In this document: piece after piece, positions 31,493 to 39,705 of the stretch | How positions within the stretch are numbered: position 1 is the first letter of the stretch | How the letters are laid out: each line of letters opens with the position of its first letter | Source of the DNA: an uncultured Pseudomonas sp. | GTDB taxonomy: Bacteria; Pseudomonadota; Gammaproteobacteria; Pseudomonadales; Pseudomonadaceae | Assembly: GCF_946885955.1 (NCBI RefSeq) | Contig: NZ_CAMPHI010000014.1 | Coordinates: 41,742-105,741, forward strand | Direction: 5' to 3' | DNA length: 64,000 nucleotides | Notes under the pieces: model-generated | The model's input: only the letters and a program-made list of their open reading frames with translations | Databases searched by the model: none | What the model was told of the DNA's origin: nothing | Translations under genes and position numbers: made by a program

Positions 31493-32350
31493 ATGAAGCT
31501 AGCAGTCGCCATTATCCATGGTATCGGGGTTCAACCAGACAGCCGCGACCTCGAGGGCCAATATGCGTACTCCCAGCGCATGATTGCCGGCCTGCGTCGG
31601 CAACTCGGCGTAGAGGCCGAGCACGTGGCCTTCCAGAGCCTGTACTGGGCCAGCGTGCTGGACAAGCGGCAATTGGATTTCCTCGACAGCCTGCGCGATC
31701 AACCAGTGCGCTGGCGCTGGCTAAGGCGCCTCGTCACCCTGTTCCTCGGCGATGCCAGCGGTTACCGCAAAGTCAGCGAGGCCTATGACACCACCTACCA
31801 GGAGGTGCACCAGTGCGTCCGTGCAGGGCTCAATGCGCTGCGCGCCAAGGTCGATGCCAATACCCCTCTGGTGGTGCTGGCCCATTCGCTGGGTGGGCAT
31901 ATCTTTTCCAACTATGCATGGGATCAGCAAGGCATCAATAAAACCCCGAGCTGCCCACTCGACCCCTTTATCGCCCTGGAAACCCTGGCCGGGCTGGTGA
32001 CCTTCGGCTGCAACATCCCGCTGTTCACCTTTGCCTGCGACCCGGTGGTGCCGATTCGCTTCCCCGGCCACTGCCTGACCGAAGCGGTACGTGAGCAAGC
32101 CCGCTGGTTCAATCTTTATGCCCCGGCCGACCCCTTGGGCTATCCGTTACGGCCACTGCAGAACTACGCCGCCGTGGTCGCCGAGGATCGCGCCATGCCG
32201 GTAGGCCCCTGCTATAAACGTCACACTCCGCTGAGCCATTTCGAGTACTGGAACGACAAAAGCCTCCACCGCTACATCGCCCGTTACTTATGCCAACTGT
32301 TATCGGCGTGCCCGTCCAACACCGGCACGCCGGAGCTGCCCAGCGATTAA
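31493..32350 (+). CDS. alpha/beta-hydrolase fold protein, unknown substrate
   Basis: A 285-residue protein starting MKLAVAIIHGIGVQPDSRD, where HGIG resembles the oxyanion segment of lipases. The nucleophile elbow is in LVVLAHSLGGHIFSNYA. An Asp in FTFACDPVVPIRF or APADPLGYPL and a C-terminal His (TPLSHFEYW) could complete a triad. No signal peptide. It lies 57 bases after the patatin-like gene and may be co-transcribed; a joint role in lipid turnover is speculative. Confidence 0.75.
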   Translation: MKLAVAIIHGIGVQPDSRDLEGQYAYSQRMIAGLRRQLGVEAEHVAFQSLYWASVLDKRQLDFLDSLRDQPVRWRWLRRLVTLFLGDASGYRKVSEAYDTTYQEVHQCVRAGLNALRAKVDANTPLVVLAHSLGGHIFSNYAWDQQGINKTPSCPLDPFIALETLAGLVTFGCNIPLFTFACDPVVPIRFPGHCLTEAVREQARWFNLYAPADPLGYPLRPLQNYAAVVAEDRAMPVGPCYKRHTPLSHFEYWNDKSLHRYIARYLCQLLSACPSNTGTPELPSD

Positions 32351-32588
32351 TCGACGCCCCTCAACAATACGCACTTGAACACCATACTTGCGGTGAATGT
32401 TGCGGCGATTTGTTTGTCCTACCGTACATGGCGCACGGTTCTAAACTTATTTCTAGAAAAAGTATGTTTTTTTATCTGCCGATGTGACTTGGCAAGCCGA
32501 TGCGGCCATCAACAGATATGACAGGCCGGCATAACCTTAGTGAATGCAGGCTAACGCTAATAGGGAATACCTCGGAGTAACCGACCCC
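32351..32588. other. intergenic region, AT-rich, no gene recognised
   Basis: It contains an AT-rich patch (about 32440-32475) with TTCTAGAA and a T7 run but no convincing stem-loop terminator. The promoter of the next small gene must be within it. A short frame at 32290-32487 overlaps the hydrolase end and has no coding support. Confidence 0.4.
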
Positions 32589-32858
32589 ATGAACGCCCCG
32601 CTGCGTTTTAACGAAGCATTACTGATCGCCGATCGTGCTTTTCAACCTTTCCAGTGCATTGCCTGGGCACCACAGGACGGTACAGGGCAACTCAGCCTGA
32701 GCGTCGTCGATCGCACCAGCACCCGCCTGCTCGGTCGCACCCAACTGTCCTGCAATACCTATAGCGACCCGGTCCAATTCGCCAAGGTATTGAAAGCGTC
32801 GCGTGACGAACTGAGCCAGCAAGGCTTTGCTCTGGCGCCTTGGAGCATGCCCGAGTAG
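32589..32858 (+). CDS. small conserved-looking hypothetical protein
   Basis: An 89-residue soluble protein beginning MNAPLRFNEALLIADRAFQP. It has no signal peptide, membrane segment or known motif that I recognise; the central SLSVVDRTSTRLLGRTQLS suggests a small beta-sheet domain. The ATG at 32589 is preferred to 32544 because the added residues look non-coding. It is single-gene, followed by a strong terminator, which supports expression. Function unknown. Confidence 0.65.
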   Translation: MNAPLRFNEALLIADRAFQPFQCIAWAPQDGTGQLSLSVVDRTSTRLLGRTQLSCNTYSDPVQFAKVLKASRDELSQQGFALAPWSMPE

Positions 32859-32871
32859 CACGCCCCACCTT

Positions 32872-32906
32872 CCCGGTTATGCATCTGCCGCGCATAACCG
32901 GGTTTG
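32872..32906 (+). terminator. rho-independent terminator after the 89-residue protein gene
   Basis: An 11-bp perfect stem: CCCGGTTATGC (32872-32882) with GCATAACCGGG (32892-32902), a 9-base loop, followed by TTTGT. Confidence 0.82.
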
Positions 32907-33151
32907 TACTTGAACTTGGCTATTCAATTCATCGTTTTATCGTTTAATCCCGCATCCGAACGGCAAGTTGTTGTTCTCAACTTGCCGTGCACGCAAAACG
33001 CCCCTCTCCTTCGCTATAACCCGTGCCTTCCACTGGATAGCTGCCGCGCTGCTTATTGCGCACGCGACCTCGCCGCTATAAACGAAGCGGAAAAACGGAA
33101 CTTCCCGGCTAATTAGCAGGCCAATGAGTCATCGGCCCATTGGAGTTAGTC

Positions 33152-33844
33152 ATGAGCGCTTTCGATTGGCAGCGGATGCTGTGGGACCAAACCAGCGTTG
33201 AGTTCCTCGCCGAAGTGGCAGTTCGCACCTTGCTGGCTTATTTCGTGGTTTTCCTGTTTCTGAAAATCGCCGGTAGGCGTGGGGTCCGACAATTGTCGCT
33301 GTTCGAACTGGTGGTCATCCTGACCCTCGGATCGGCCGCGGGCGACGTGACCTTCTATGAGGATGTACCGCTGCTGCCGGTATTCAGCGTATTTGTCGCG
33401 ATGAGCCTGCTATACCGCCTCACCACCTGGTTAATGAACCGGTTCCCGCGGCTACAGGCCTGGATGGAGGGCCGGCCCTTCATCCTGATCCGCAACGGTA
33501 GCTTCGAACTGGAAACCCTGACCCAGGGCAATATCTCTCACGATGAGTTTCTTATGGAGCTGCGTCAGCATGGCGTGGAGCATCTGGGTCAGGTACGCCT
33601 CGGCATCGTCGAGGTCAATGGCGACGTAAGTTTGTACTTCTACGATCGAGATGCCATCCGCCCTGGCCTATCGGTACTGCCGGAAGCTCAGAGAGTGCTA
33701 TTCACCCGAGCCCCAGGCGCGATGCTGGCGGCCTGCAACATGTGCGGCGCACTGCAACAGTTCGAGGCTGGACAACAGCTGAAGTGCTCTCGCTGTGGCC
33801 ATGACCGTTGGTGCGAAGCACTGCGCACACCCTATATCAGCTGA
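33152..33844 (+). CDS. DUF421 (YetF-type) inner-membrane protein with C-terminal zinc ribbon
   Basis: A 230-residue protein with an N-terminal membrane part (helices near residues 20-42, 55-70, 74-92) and the cytoplasmic DUF421 domain (about 95-180: FILIRNGSFELETLTQGNIS, DEFLMELRQHGVEHLGQVR). The signature GRRGVRQLSLFELVVILTLG is clear. Beyond the usual domain it has a Cys4 module, Cys195-x2-Cys198 and Cys212-x2-Cys215 (CNMCG, CSRCG), that should bind zinc. GGAGTTAG precedes the ATG at 33152. Family function is poorly defined; YetF-like proteins have been linked to spore germination and stress. Confidence 0.85.
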   Translation: MSAFDWQRMLWDQTSVEFLAEVAVRTLLAYFVVFLFLKIAGRRGVRQLSLFELVVILTLGSAAGDVTFYEDVPLLPVFSVFVAMSLLYRLTTWLMNRFPRLQAWMEGRPFILIRNGSFELETLTQGNISHDEFLMELRQHGVEHLGQVRLGIVEVNGDVSLYFYDRDAIRPGLSVLPEAQRVLFTRAPGAMLAACNMCGALQQFEAGQQLKCSRCGHDRWCEALRTPYIS

Positions 33845-33957
33845 AATCCGACCAGCGATGGAGAAGCGCTCGACTTGGCAATATCTGTGGGTTAATTGTC
33901 ATTGTCGCCAGCCTGAGGCACGAGCACACTGCATCCATGACTGCTGGAGCCCCGCCC

Positions 33958-34953
33958 ATGGATGCACCGAATACGATCGCCTGCCTGCTTTATCCGCAGG
34001 TCATGAGCCTGGATGTCAGCGGGCCGCTGCAAGTTTTCGCTTCGGCCAATGTCGAGCGCCAGCGCCAGGGACTGCCGCCCTTCTATCGGCTACTGGTGCT
34101 CGGCGAATGGGTGGGTGCCATGCCAACCTCCGCAGGCCTGCAAATAGTTGCCGAGCACACCTGGGCCGACATCGCCCCGAGCACCATCGATACGTTGTTG
34201 ATCCCTGGTGGCGCGGGCGAAAAGACTCAAGCACAAAATCCTGCCTTGCTGGCCTGGCTGCGCATTGCAGAACCTCAGGTAAGACGCCTGGGGTCGGTTT
34301 GCTCGGGCGCTCTGATCCTGGCGGCCGCCGGCCTGCTCGATGGTCGTAGGGTCACAACCCACTGGGCCGATGCACAGCACCTGAGGGAAAACTATCCCGC
34401 TGTCGAGGTGACCGCGGACCGTTTGCATACCTACGACCCCAACGATGCCGACGGCAACGGCCATATCTTCACCTCGGCAGGCGTCACGGCGGGTATTGAT
34501 CTGGCGCTGGCACTGGTCGAGGCCGACCTCGGTCGCGCCATGGCGCTGGCGGTGGCGCGCCGTCTGGTGATGTTTTTACGCAGGCCCGGCGATCAGGCCC
34601 AGTTCAGTGCCCTGCTCGCCCCGCAGGCTAACCGCACATCACGACTGGCAGCTTTGCTCGACTGGATACCGGCCAACCTGCATCAGGATCTGTCCCTTGA
34701 GGTGCTGGCGGCCCAGGCTCGCATGACTCCGCGCACGCTCTCACGCGTATTTGCCCAGGAGCTGAACATGGGGCCGGGCCGTTATGTGGAACGCGTCCGT
34801 CTGGAAGCCGCGCGCACCCTGCTGCAGGACGCCCAGACATCAATCGGCACGGTGGCGCACCTAACCGGTTTCGGTCATCCGGAAAATCTGCGCCGCACCT
34901 TTCATAAGCATTTCTCGGTAAGCCCTCAGGAATACGCACAGCGTTTCGCCTGA
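33958..34953 (+). CDS. AraC-family regulator with DJ-1/PfpI (GATase1-like) sensor domain
   Basis: A 331-residue transcription factor of the GlxA/FtrA type. The N-terminal DJ-1/PfpI domain (about 8-185) starts NTIACLLYPQVMSLDVSGPL and has the Cys elbow LGSVCSGALIL. The C-terminal AraC domain (about 228-331) has both helix-turn-helix units, LEVLAAQARMTPRTLSRVF and IGTVAHLTGFGHPENLRRTF. The ATG at 33958 is chosen because GGAG is 9 bases upstream; 33937 is an alternative. Such regulators often control catabolism of amines or aldehydes. The neighbours (DUF1272 gene, MFS permease) are possible targets. Confidence 0.88.
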   Translation: MDAPNTIACLLYPQVMSLDVSGPLQVFASANVERQRQGLPPFYRLLVLGEWVGAMPTSAGLQIVAEHTWADIAPSTIDTLLIPGGAGEKTQAQNPALLAWLRIAEPQVRRLGSVCSGALILAAAGLLDGRRVTTHWADAQHLRENYPAVEVTADRLHTYDPNDADGNGHIFTSAGVTAGIDLALALVEADLGRAMALAVARRLVMFLRRPGDQAQFSALLAPQANRTSRLAALLDWIPANLHQDLSLEVLAAQARMTPRTLSRVFAQELNMGPGRYVERVRLEAARTLLQDAQTSIGTVAHLTGFGHPENLRRTFHKHFSVSPQEYAQRFA

Positions 34954-34976
34954 TCTATCCAGCCAAGGAGTCAACC

Positions 34977-35249
34977 ATGTTGCAACTGCGCCCCAACTGC
35001 GAGTGCTGTGATCGGGAGCTGCCCGGCGATTCCCCGGATGCGCTGATTTGCTCGTTCGAATGCACCTTCTGCATCGATTGCACACATCAACGACTACAGG
35101 GGTTGTGCCCCAACTGTGGCGGCGAATTGTTGCAACGCCCGCGACGGCCGCCGGCCAAGCTGACGCGGTTTCCCGCCTCGACAACCCGGGTGCATGCCGC
35201 CACTCCCTGTCCGCAACCCGCCGAGGTGATCGATGTTACTTGCCAATAG
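34977..35249 (+). CDS. DUF1272 cysteine-rich protein
   Basis: A 90-residue protein whose first 57 residues are a DUF1272 domain rich in paired cysteines: CECCDRELP, CSFECTFCIDC and CPNCGGELLQRP, arranged like a double zinc finger. The C-terminal 33 residues are Pro/Thr-rich and probably disordered. AAGGAG lies 8 bases before the ATG. It starts 23 bases after the AraC-type gene and overlaps the start of the MFS gene by 17 bases. Role unknown; zinc binding is inferred from the Cys pattern. Confidence 0.85.
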   Translation: MLQLRPNCECCDRELPGDSPDALICSFECTFCIDCTHQRLQGLCPNCGGELLQRPRRPPAKLTRFPASTTRVHAATPCPQPAEVIDVTCQ

Positions 35250-36405
35250 CACCATTTCACGCTTGTTTCTCGGCCAGGCCCTGTACTGGAGTTGCAACCT
35301 TATTGGCATCACCCTGACCTCACTGGTGGGGCTGCAACTGGCACCGCTGAATATCCTCGCGACCCTGCCCCTGGCGCTGTTGGTACTGGGCAATCTGCTC
35401 ACCGTGCAACCTCTATCGGTATTCATGCAGCGCCACGGCCGCAGGCTCGGATTGGTACTGGGGGCCGGGGGCGGTATTGTCGGCGGCTTGCTCGGTGCAC
35501 TCGGGGTATGGCTGAACGATTTCACGCTGTTTTGCCTGGCCGGATTGCCGCTGGGGGCGTATCAGGCGTCGGCGATGTATTACCGCTTTGCCGCGCTGGA
35601 GGCGGTGGACTGCGCCCAGCATGGACGCGCCAGTGCCTGCGTGATCGGCGGCGGCGTACTGGCGGCGGTGGTCGCACCTAGTCTGGCAATCTGGTCTCAG
35701 GGCGCCCTGAGCAGGCCGTTTGTCGGTGCCTATCTGATGATGGCGACGTTGGCCGCCATCGCTCTGGCGCTGATGACACAGCTACGCGAAGGCGTGGCGC
35801 CGCTGCCGAGCCGCCGCGGCTGGGCGGTGGTGCGCGAGCTGCTCGGCCGCCCGCAGATCCGTGCAGCCATCGCCACCACGGCGGTGGGTCATGGCCTGAT
35901 GATCATGATCATGACAGCCACTCCGCTGGCCATGCAGTTCTGCGGGCTGTCCATCGGGGATGCCACCCAGGTCATCCAATGGCACATGCTTGGCATGTTT
36001 CTGCCCGCGTTCGTTGCCGGCCAGCTGGTCGACAAGCTTGGCAGCGCCAGGGTCGCGGTTCTGGGTAGCATGATCTTGTTGACCAGCGCCGGCATCGCCC
36101 TGAGCGGCTTGGCCAAGGAGTACTTTCTGCTCAGCACCTTCCTACTCGGGCTGGGCTGGAACCTGATGCTGATTGCCGGAACCACAATGCTCGCGAGCGC
36201 TCACAGCGCCGTCGAACGCGGTAATGCCCAGGGTTTGATGGAATTGAGCAACGGCACAGTGGCTGCCAGCGCCTCCTTTGCCGCCGGCGCATTGATCAGC
36301 ACCCTCGGCTGGAGCGCGGTCAACATCGGCATCCTGCCACTGGTGGCGGTAGTGCTGCTGACCTTGCTGCCACTGAGAGGCAAGACGCTGGCCCAGCACA
36401 GCTGA
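35233..36405 (+). CDS. MFS transporter
   Basis: A 390-residue permease with about 12 predicted transmembrane helices. The cytoplasmic loop after helix 2 has the sequence MQRHGRRLGLVLGAGGG, matching the major facilitator loop 2-3 pattern (G-x3-D-R-x-G-R-R) loosely. A second copy is near VDKLGSARVAVLGS. The ATG at 35233 overlaps the DUF1272 gene, suggesting coupling. It ends one base from the convergent diguanylate cyclase stop. The substrate is unknown. Confidence 0.87.
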   Translation: MLLANSTISRLFLGQALYWSCNLIGITLTSLVGLQLAPLNILATLPLALLVLGNLLTVQPLSVFMQRHGRRLGLVLGAGGGIVGGLLGALGVWLNDFTLFCLAGLPLGAYQASAMYYRFAALEAVDCAQHGRASACVIGGGVLAAVVAPSLAIWSQGALSRPFVGAYLMMATLAAIALALMTQLREGVAPLPSRRGWAVVRELLGRPQIRAAIATTAVGHGLMIMIMTATPLAMQFCGLSIGDATQVIQWHMLGMFLPAFVAGQLVDKLGSARVAVLGSMILLTSAGIALSGLAKEYFLLSTFLLGLGWNLMLIAGTTMLASAHSAVERGNAQGLMELSNGTVAASASFAAGALISTLGWSAVNIGILPLVAVVLLTLLPLRGKTLAQHS

Positions 36406-36406
36406 T

Positions 36407-37363
36407 TCAGCCCTTGTAACAGGTAGTGCGGTTGCGACCGCCCTCCTTGGAAACATAGAGGGCCTGGTCGGCACGCTCGATCAACTGCTGGTAATTTTCG
36501 GTGGGGTGGCCGAAGTCCGCCACACCGAGGCTAATGGTGAAGGGAATGCCCTGGGTCTCGTAGGTCACCAGCAGCGACTCGATACGCTGGCGCAGGCGCT
36601 CGGCAAATAGCATCGCACCCGCGCTGTCGACATCCGGCAGTAACACCACGAATTCTTCGCCGCCATAGCGGCCGGCATAATCGGTACCGCGGATCTGCTC
36701 GCGCACCACCTCGGCAACCGCCTGGATCACCTTGTCGCCAGCCTGGTGACCGTAGGTATCGTTGACCGCCTTGAAGTGATCGATATCGAACATCACCAGC
36801 GAGGCCATGCTCTGGTAACGCCGATGCCGTGCATATTCGTGCTGCAGGCACTCCTCCCAATAACCGCGGTTGTTCAGCCCCGTCAGCCGGTCGGTGCGCG
36901 ACAGGTGCTTGAGTTGCTGATTGACCGCCTGCAACTGCTGCTTGTTGGTCGCGACATTGGTGACGTCGTAGATAATCAGGCAGATATGTTCGACCGTGGT
37001 GTTCACCCCCTGCAGCGGCAAGAGCACCGTGTTCTGGTACATGAACTCTTCCTGCCCGGTTATCGGCTGATAGTTCTTGAAGCGCACCAGGTAAGGCCGC
37101 TGTTCCCAGATGGTGAACGCCGGGGTGCCCAGGGTCGCCACGCTTTCTACCTTGTGGCGGAACCACTCCTCCTCCACCTCGGGAAACAGGGAGAAGAAAG
37201 ATTGTCCATGCACGTCCCTGGGCAACCGCCCGGAGCGGTTCTCCATGAACGTATTCCAGACCTGAATGCGGTACTCGCGGTCCAACACCACGACACCGAC
37301 ATCGATGCCCTGGACAATCGCCAGCAGCCAGTGGAATTCGTTTAGATCCAGGTGATCACTCAT
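36407..37363 (-). CDS. diguanylate cyclase with N-terminal PAS domain
   Basis: A 318-residue signalling enzyme that should make cyclic di-GMP from two GTP. A PAS domain (about 10-130, VVVLDREYRIQVWNTFMENR) is followed by a short coiled linker and a GGDEF domain (about 155-318). The active site is intact as GGEEF in YGGEEFVVLLPD, and an inhibitory I-site RGTD lies five residues before it, so product feedback is expected. It lacks membrane segments. The ATG at 37363 lies 2 bases after the stop of a response regulator gene, so both are probably co-translated. Confidence 0.93.
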   Translation of the reverse strand: MSDHLDLNEFHWLLAIVQGIDVGVVVLDREYRIQVWNTFMENRSGRLPRDVHGQSFFSLFPEVEEEWFRHKVESVATLGTPAFTIWEQRPYLVRFKNYQPITGQEEFMYQNTVLLPLQGVNTTVEHICLIIYDVTNVATNKQQLQAVNQQLKHLSRTDRLTGLNNRGYWEECLQHEYARHRRYQSMASLVMFDIDHFKAVNDTYGHQAGDKVIQAVAEVVREQIRGTDYAGRYGGEEFVVLLPDVDSAGAMLFAERLRQRIESLLVTYETQGIPFTISLGVADFGHPTENYQQLIERADQALYVSKEGGRNRTTCYKG

Positions 37364-37365
37364 GG

Positions 37366-38364
37366 TCAATTCATCAGGTAATCAAGCTTTTTAGAGAGCA
37401 GCTCCACCGAATCCTCGGTGAACAACAGCAGCAAATCGAAATGAATGACATGTCCCTCGATGCTATAGCTAACTTCCACCGCCAAGGTGTTTTTCCAGCG
37501 CGAGCGATTTAGCCGGATCAGCTCATCGATCGAGGTGTGCTGGCCCAGCACCATCGGGTGGCTTTGCGAGAACTTCACGTCGATTTGCCCGGCCACTCCG
37601 CTCAGGCAGGCACCAATCAACACCGTGGAAAGATCCAGGAGCATTTCCATTTCGGAATAGTCCTCGGAGTACCAGTGCATCAACTTGGCCATATCGCCGA
37701 CTTCGGAATCGTGAAACACCAGCAATGCCTCACCGGCGATACCACCACCGATAAAACCCTGGCATACCGCGGTCAACCCGTCGCCACGCTGCGCATCGAC
37801 CAGCGCCATATGCAATTCGCCGACTTCGAAAAGATTGACGTTGGGCACCGGCAACTGGACGAATACACCCAGCACCCGGGCCAGTAGCGCCGCAGCCCGG
37901 CCCATGGCGACGTTGATCACCTCACGGAACGCATCGTTGAAGCTGATGCTCACTTCGTCCAGCGGCGCGTAGGTCGCCGGTGCCTTGGCGGCTTTCTGCA
38001 ACAGCCCGAGCTTGTCCAGGGTGGCTTCGAGCAACGCAGGATCGGCGGGCTTCTGCACAAAGGCCAAGGCGCCCAACTGTTTGACCCGCTCGATCGCCTG
38101 TTCCTGAACGTCCCCGGAGACCACGATGGCCTTGCAGCTGATGCCCTCCTCCTGCAAGGCGATGAGCACCTGATAGCCGTCCATTTCCGGCATGGTCAGA
38201 TCGAGCAGCATGACATCGATACCGCCCCGACGCAGTATCCCCATGGCTTCGGCGCCATTCGCCGCTTGCACGATGGAAACCGGCCAGTCTGCAGGCAATG
38301 CACGCAGCAACTGCTTGCGCGCCATATTGGAATCGTCACAGATGAGCAGGGATCTGACGGTCAT
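37366..38364 (-). CDS. response regulator with CheC/CheX-like output domain
   Basis: A 332-residue protein. The receiver domain (1-120) has the acidic pair in LLICDDSNMARK, phospho-Asp in VMLLDLTMPEMDG, and Lys in FVQKPADP. Residues about 140-332 look like the CheC/CheX/FliY phosphatase fold: a first motif FREVINVAMGRAAALLA preserves the E-x2-N active pair, while the second (DLSTVLIGACLSGVAGQ) has lost it. It may dephosphorylate a response regulator or act as a target of the adjacent diguanylate cyclase. Start at 38364 (MTVRSLLICDD); the upstream extension has no support. Confidence 0.87.
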   Translation of the reverse strand: MTVRSLLICDDSNMARKQLLRALPADWPVSIVQAANGAEAMGILRRGGIDVMLLDLTMPEMDGYQVLIALQEEGISCKAIVVSGDVQEQAIERVKQLGALAFVQKPADPALLEATLDKLGLLQKAAKAPATYAPLDEVSISFNDAFREVINVAMGRAAALLARVLGVFVQLPVPNVNLFEVGELHMALVDAQRGDGLTAVCQGFIGGGIAGEALLVFHDSEVGDMAKLMHWYSEDYSEMEMLLDLSTVLIGACLSGVAGQIDVKFSQSHPMVLGQHTSIDELIRLNRSRWKNTLAVEVSYSIEGHVIHFDLLLLFTEDSVELLSKKLDYLMN

Positions 38365-38760
38365 GCGCACCACTTCTGGTTGTTCGATCTGACGAAATAT
38401 CCCGCACACCTGAGGTGTCGTCGGCAGCAATCATGCGCAGGTATTAGTTTTGACAACGCTTCTCGGGAATAACTCGGGCCTGCCCAATAAACAATTTCGC
38501 CCCCAGGGCGCTGCCGCCCAAGCCCCGCACCCTTCCCTGCAACTATAGGCAACTTGGCGCTGATTGCTATCGCTTTAGCGGTAACACAACCCCAATTGTT
38601 CGGAACCCACACCGGCAGCCACCCATCGCTTGCGGGCGCGATAGGCAATGCGTCGTCGATCAGCGTCCCGACGATCACGATCGATTCACGGGCGTGGATC
38701 ATATGGCTGATCAAACCGGCCGGGGAACCGATACCCGGTAATCGGTTGTTGCGAACGGAA
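38365..38760. other. intergenic region, no gene supported
   Basis: Upstream region of the response regulator operon on the minus strand. Frames open on both strands (for example 38361-38933 minus) run through a terminator and show no recognised domain. No clear promoter motif was identified. Confidence 0.4.
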
Positions 38761-38787
38761 ATAAAAAAGGCACCTGTCGGTGCCTTT
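38761..38787 (-). terminator. rho-independent terminator, minus strand, downstream of nfuA
   Basis: On the minus strand a 9-bp stem (AAAGGCACC and GGTGCCTTT, loop GACA) is followed by TTTTTAT. The nearest minus-strand gene upstream is nfuA, ending 218 bases away, so it leaves a long 3' untranslated region. Confidence 0.88.
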
Positions 38788-38948
38788 CCCAAACGCAATG
38801 CGCCCGCTCGTACCTGGGCACCGGCAGTGCCGTCGAACAGCTCGATACGGCATGCACCCCAAGCGGGGACGAACCCGAACCAGGCGCCGACGTCCGAATG
38901 CCGATTGACAGCAAGCCGAATGCGCCCAGTCATTGCCTCGCCTGCTTT

Positions 38949-38976
38949 GGCAGGCCGCTATCGGTATTGGCCTGCC
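38949..38976 (-). other. stem-loop in the nfuA 3' untranslated region
   Basis: GGCAGGCC (38949-38956) and GGCCTGCC (38969-38976) form a perfect 8-bp stem with a 12-base loop. It lacks a T-tract, so it is more likely a processing or stability element than a terminator. Confidence 0.45.
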
Positions 38977-39004
38977 GGCTTCGCCTGGGTGTTTCAACGG
39001 CCTG

Positions 39005-39589
39005 CTAGTAGTAGGCGTTTTCCTTGTTGCTGTGATCAGTCACATCGCGCACCCCTTTAAGCTCGGGAATACGCTCGAGCAGAGTCTTCTCGATGCCCTC
39101 CTTGAGGGTCAGGTCGACCTGACCGCAGCCCTGGCAACCGCCGCCGAACTTCAGCACGGCGATACCGTCGTCGACCACATCGATCAGGCTGACCTCACCA
39201 CCGTGGCTGGCCAGACCTGGATTGATCTCGGTTTGCAGGTAATAGCTGATGCGCTCATTGATCGGGCTGTCTTCGTTGACCATCGGCACCTTGGCGTTAG
39301 GTGCCTTGATGGTCAGCTGGCCACCCATGCGATCAGTCGCGTAATCGACAACCGCATCTTCGAGAAAGGGCTCGCTGACCGCGTCGATCCAGGCGGTGAA
39401 ACTGGCCAGCCCTAGGGCTGTGTCTTCCGGTTTCTGCTCGCCCGGTTTGCAATAGGCGATGCAGGTCTCGGCGTATTGGGTACCCGGCTGGGTGATAAAC
39501 ACACGAATACCGATGCCCGGAGTGTTCTGCTTGCTCAGCAGATCGGCCAGATAATCGTGGGCTGCATTGGAAATGGTAATGGTGCTCAT
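39005..39589 (-). CDS. nfuA: Fe-S biogenesis protein NfuA
   Basis: A 194-residue Fe-S carrier. The N-terminal half (1-95) is a degenerate A-type carrier domain ([17 protein letters not shown]), and the C-terminal Nfu domain (about 105-194) has the cluster-binding CxxC in [20 protein letters not shown]. NfuA receives 4Fe-4S clusters and passes them to targets, and is important under oxidative stress and iron starvation. The ATG at 39589 gives [18 protein letters not shown] lies just upstream. It lies 116 bases downstream of cti on the same strand. Confidence 0.95.
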   Translation of the reverse strand: MSTITISNAAHDYLADLLSKQNTPGIGIRVFITQPGTQYAETCIAYCKPGEQKPEDTALGLASFTAWIDAVSEPFLEDAVVDYATDRMGGQLTIKAPNAKVPMVNEDSPINERISYYLQTEINPGLASHGGEVSLIDVVDDGIAVLKFGGGCQGCGQVDLTLKEGIEKTLLERIPELKGVRDVTDHSNKENAYY

Positions 39590-39705
39590 GGCAACTCCTC
39601 GCAAACATGGGCGCAGTGTACGCCAACCTGCGGGTTTCGATAAAGCCCGACTGTTTAGCTCGGATTAATTTTCGCCCCTATCAAGCTGTCGTGCCACCCC
39701 GGCCA

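Noticed and set aside
32290..32487. A 65-codon frame after the alpha/beta hydrolase
   Set aside because: It starts inside the hydrolase gene and enters AT-rich leader sequence; no ribosome binding site.
33121..33143. CCAATG/CATTGG inverted repeat before the DUF421 gene
   Set aside because: Short arms with an 11-base spacer and no matching known operator; likely chance.
38361..38933. A 190-codon minus-strand frame downstream of nfuA
   Set aside because: It runs straight through a strong terminator, has no recognisable domain and lacks a ribosome binding site.
38554..39060. A 168-codon plus-strand frame
   Set aside because: It overlaps the 3' end of nfuA in antisense and has a composition typical of an intergenic frame.
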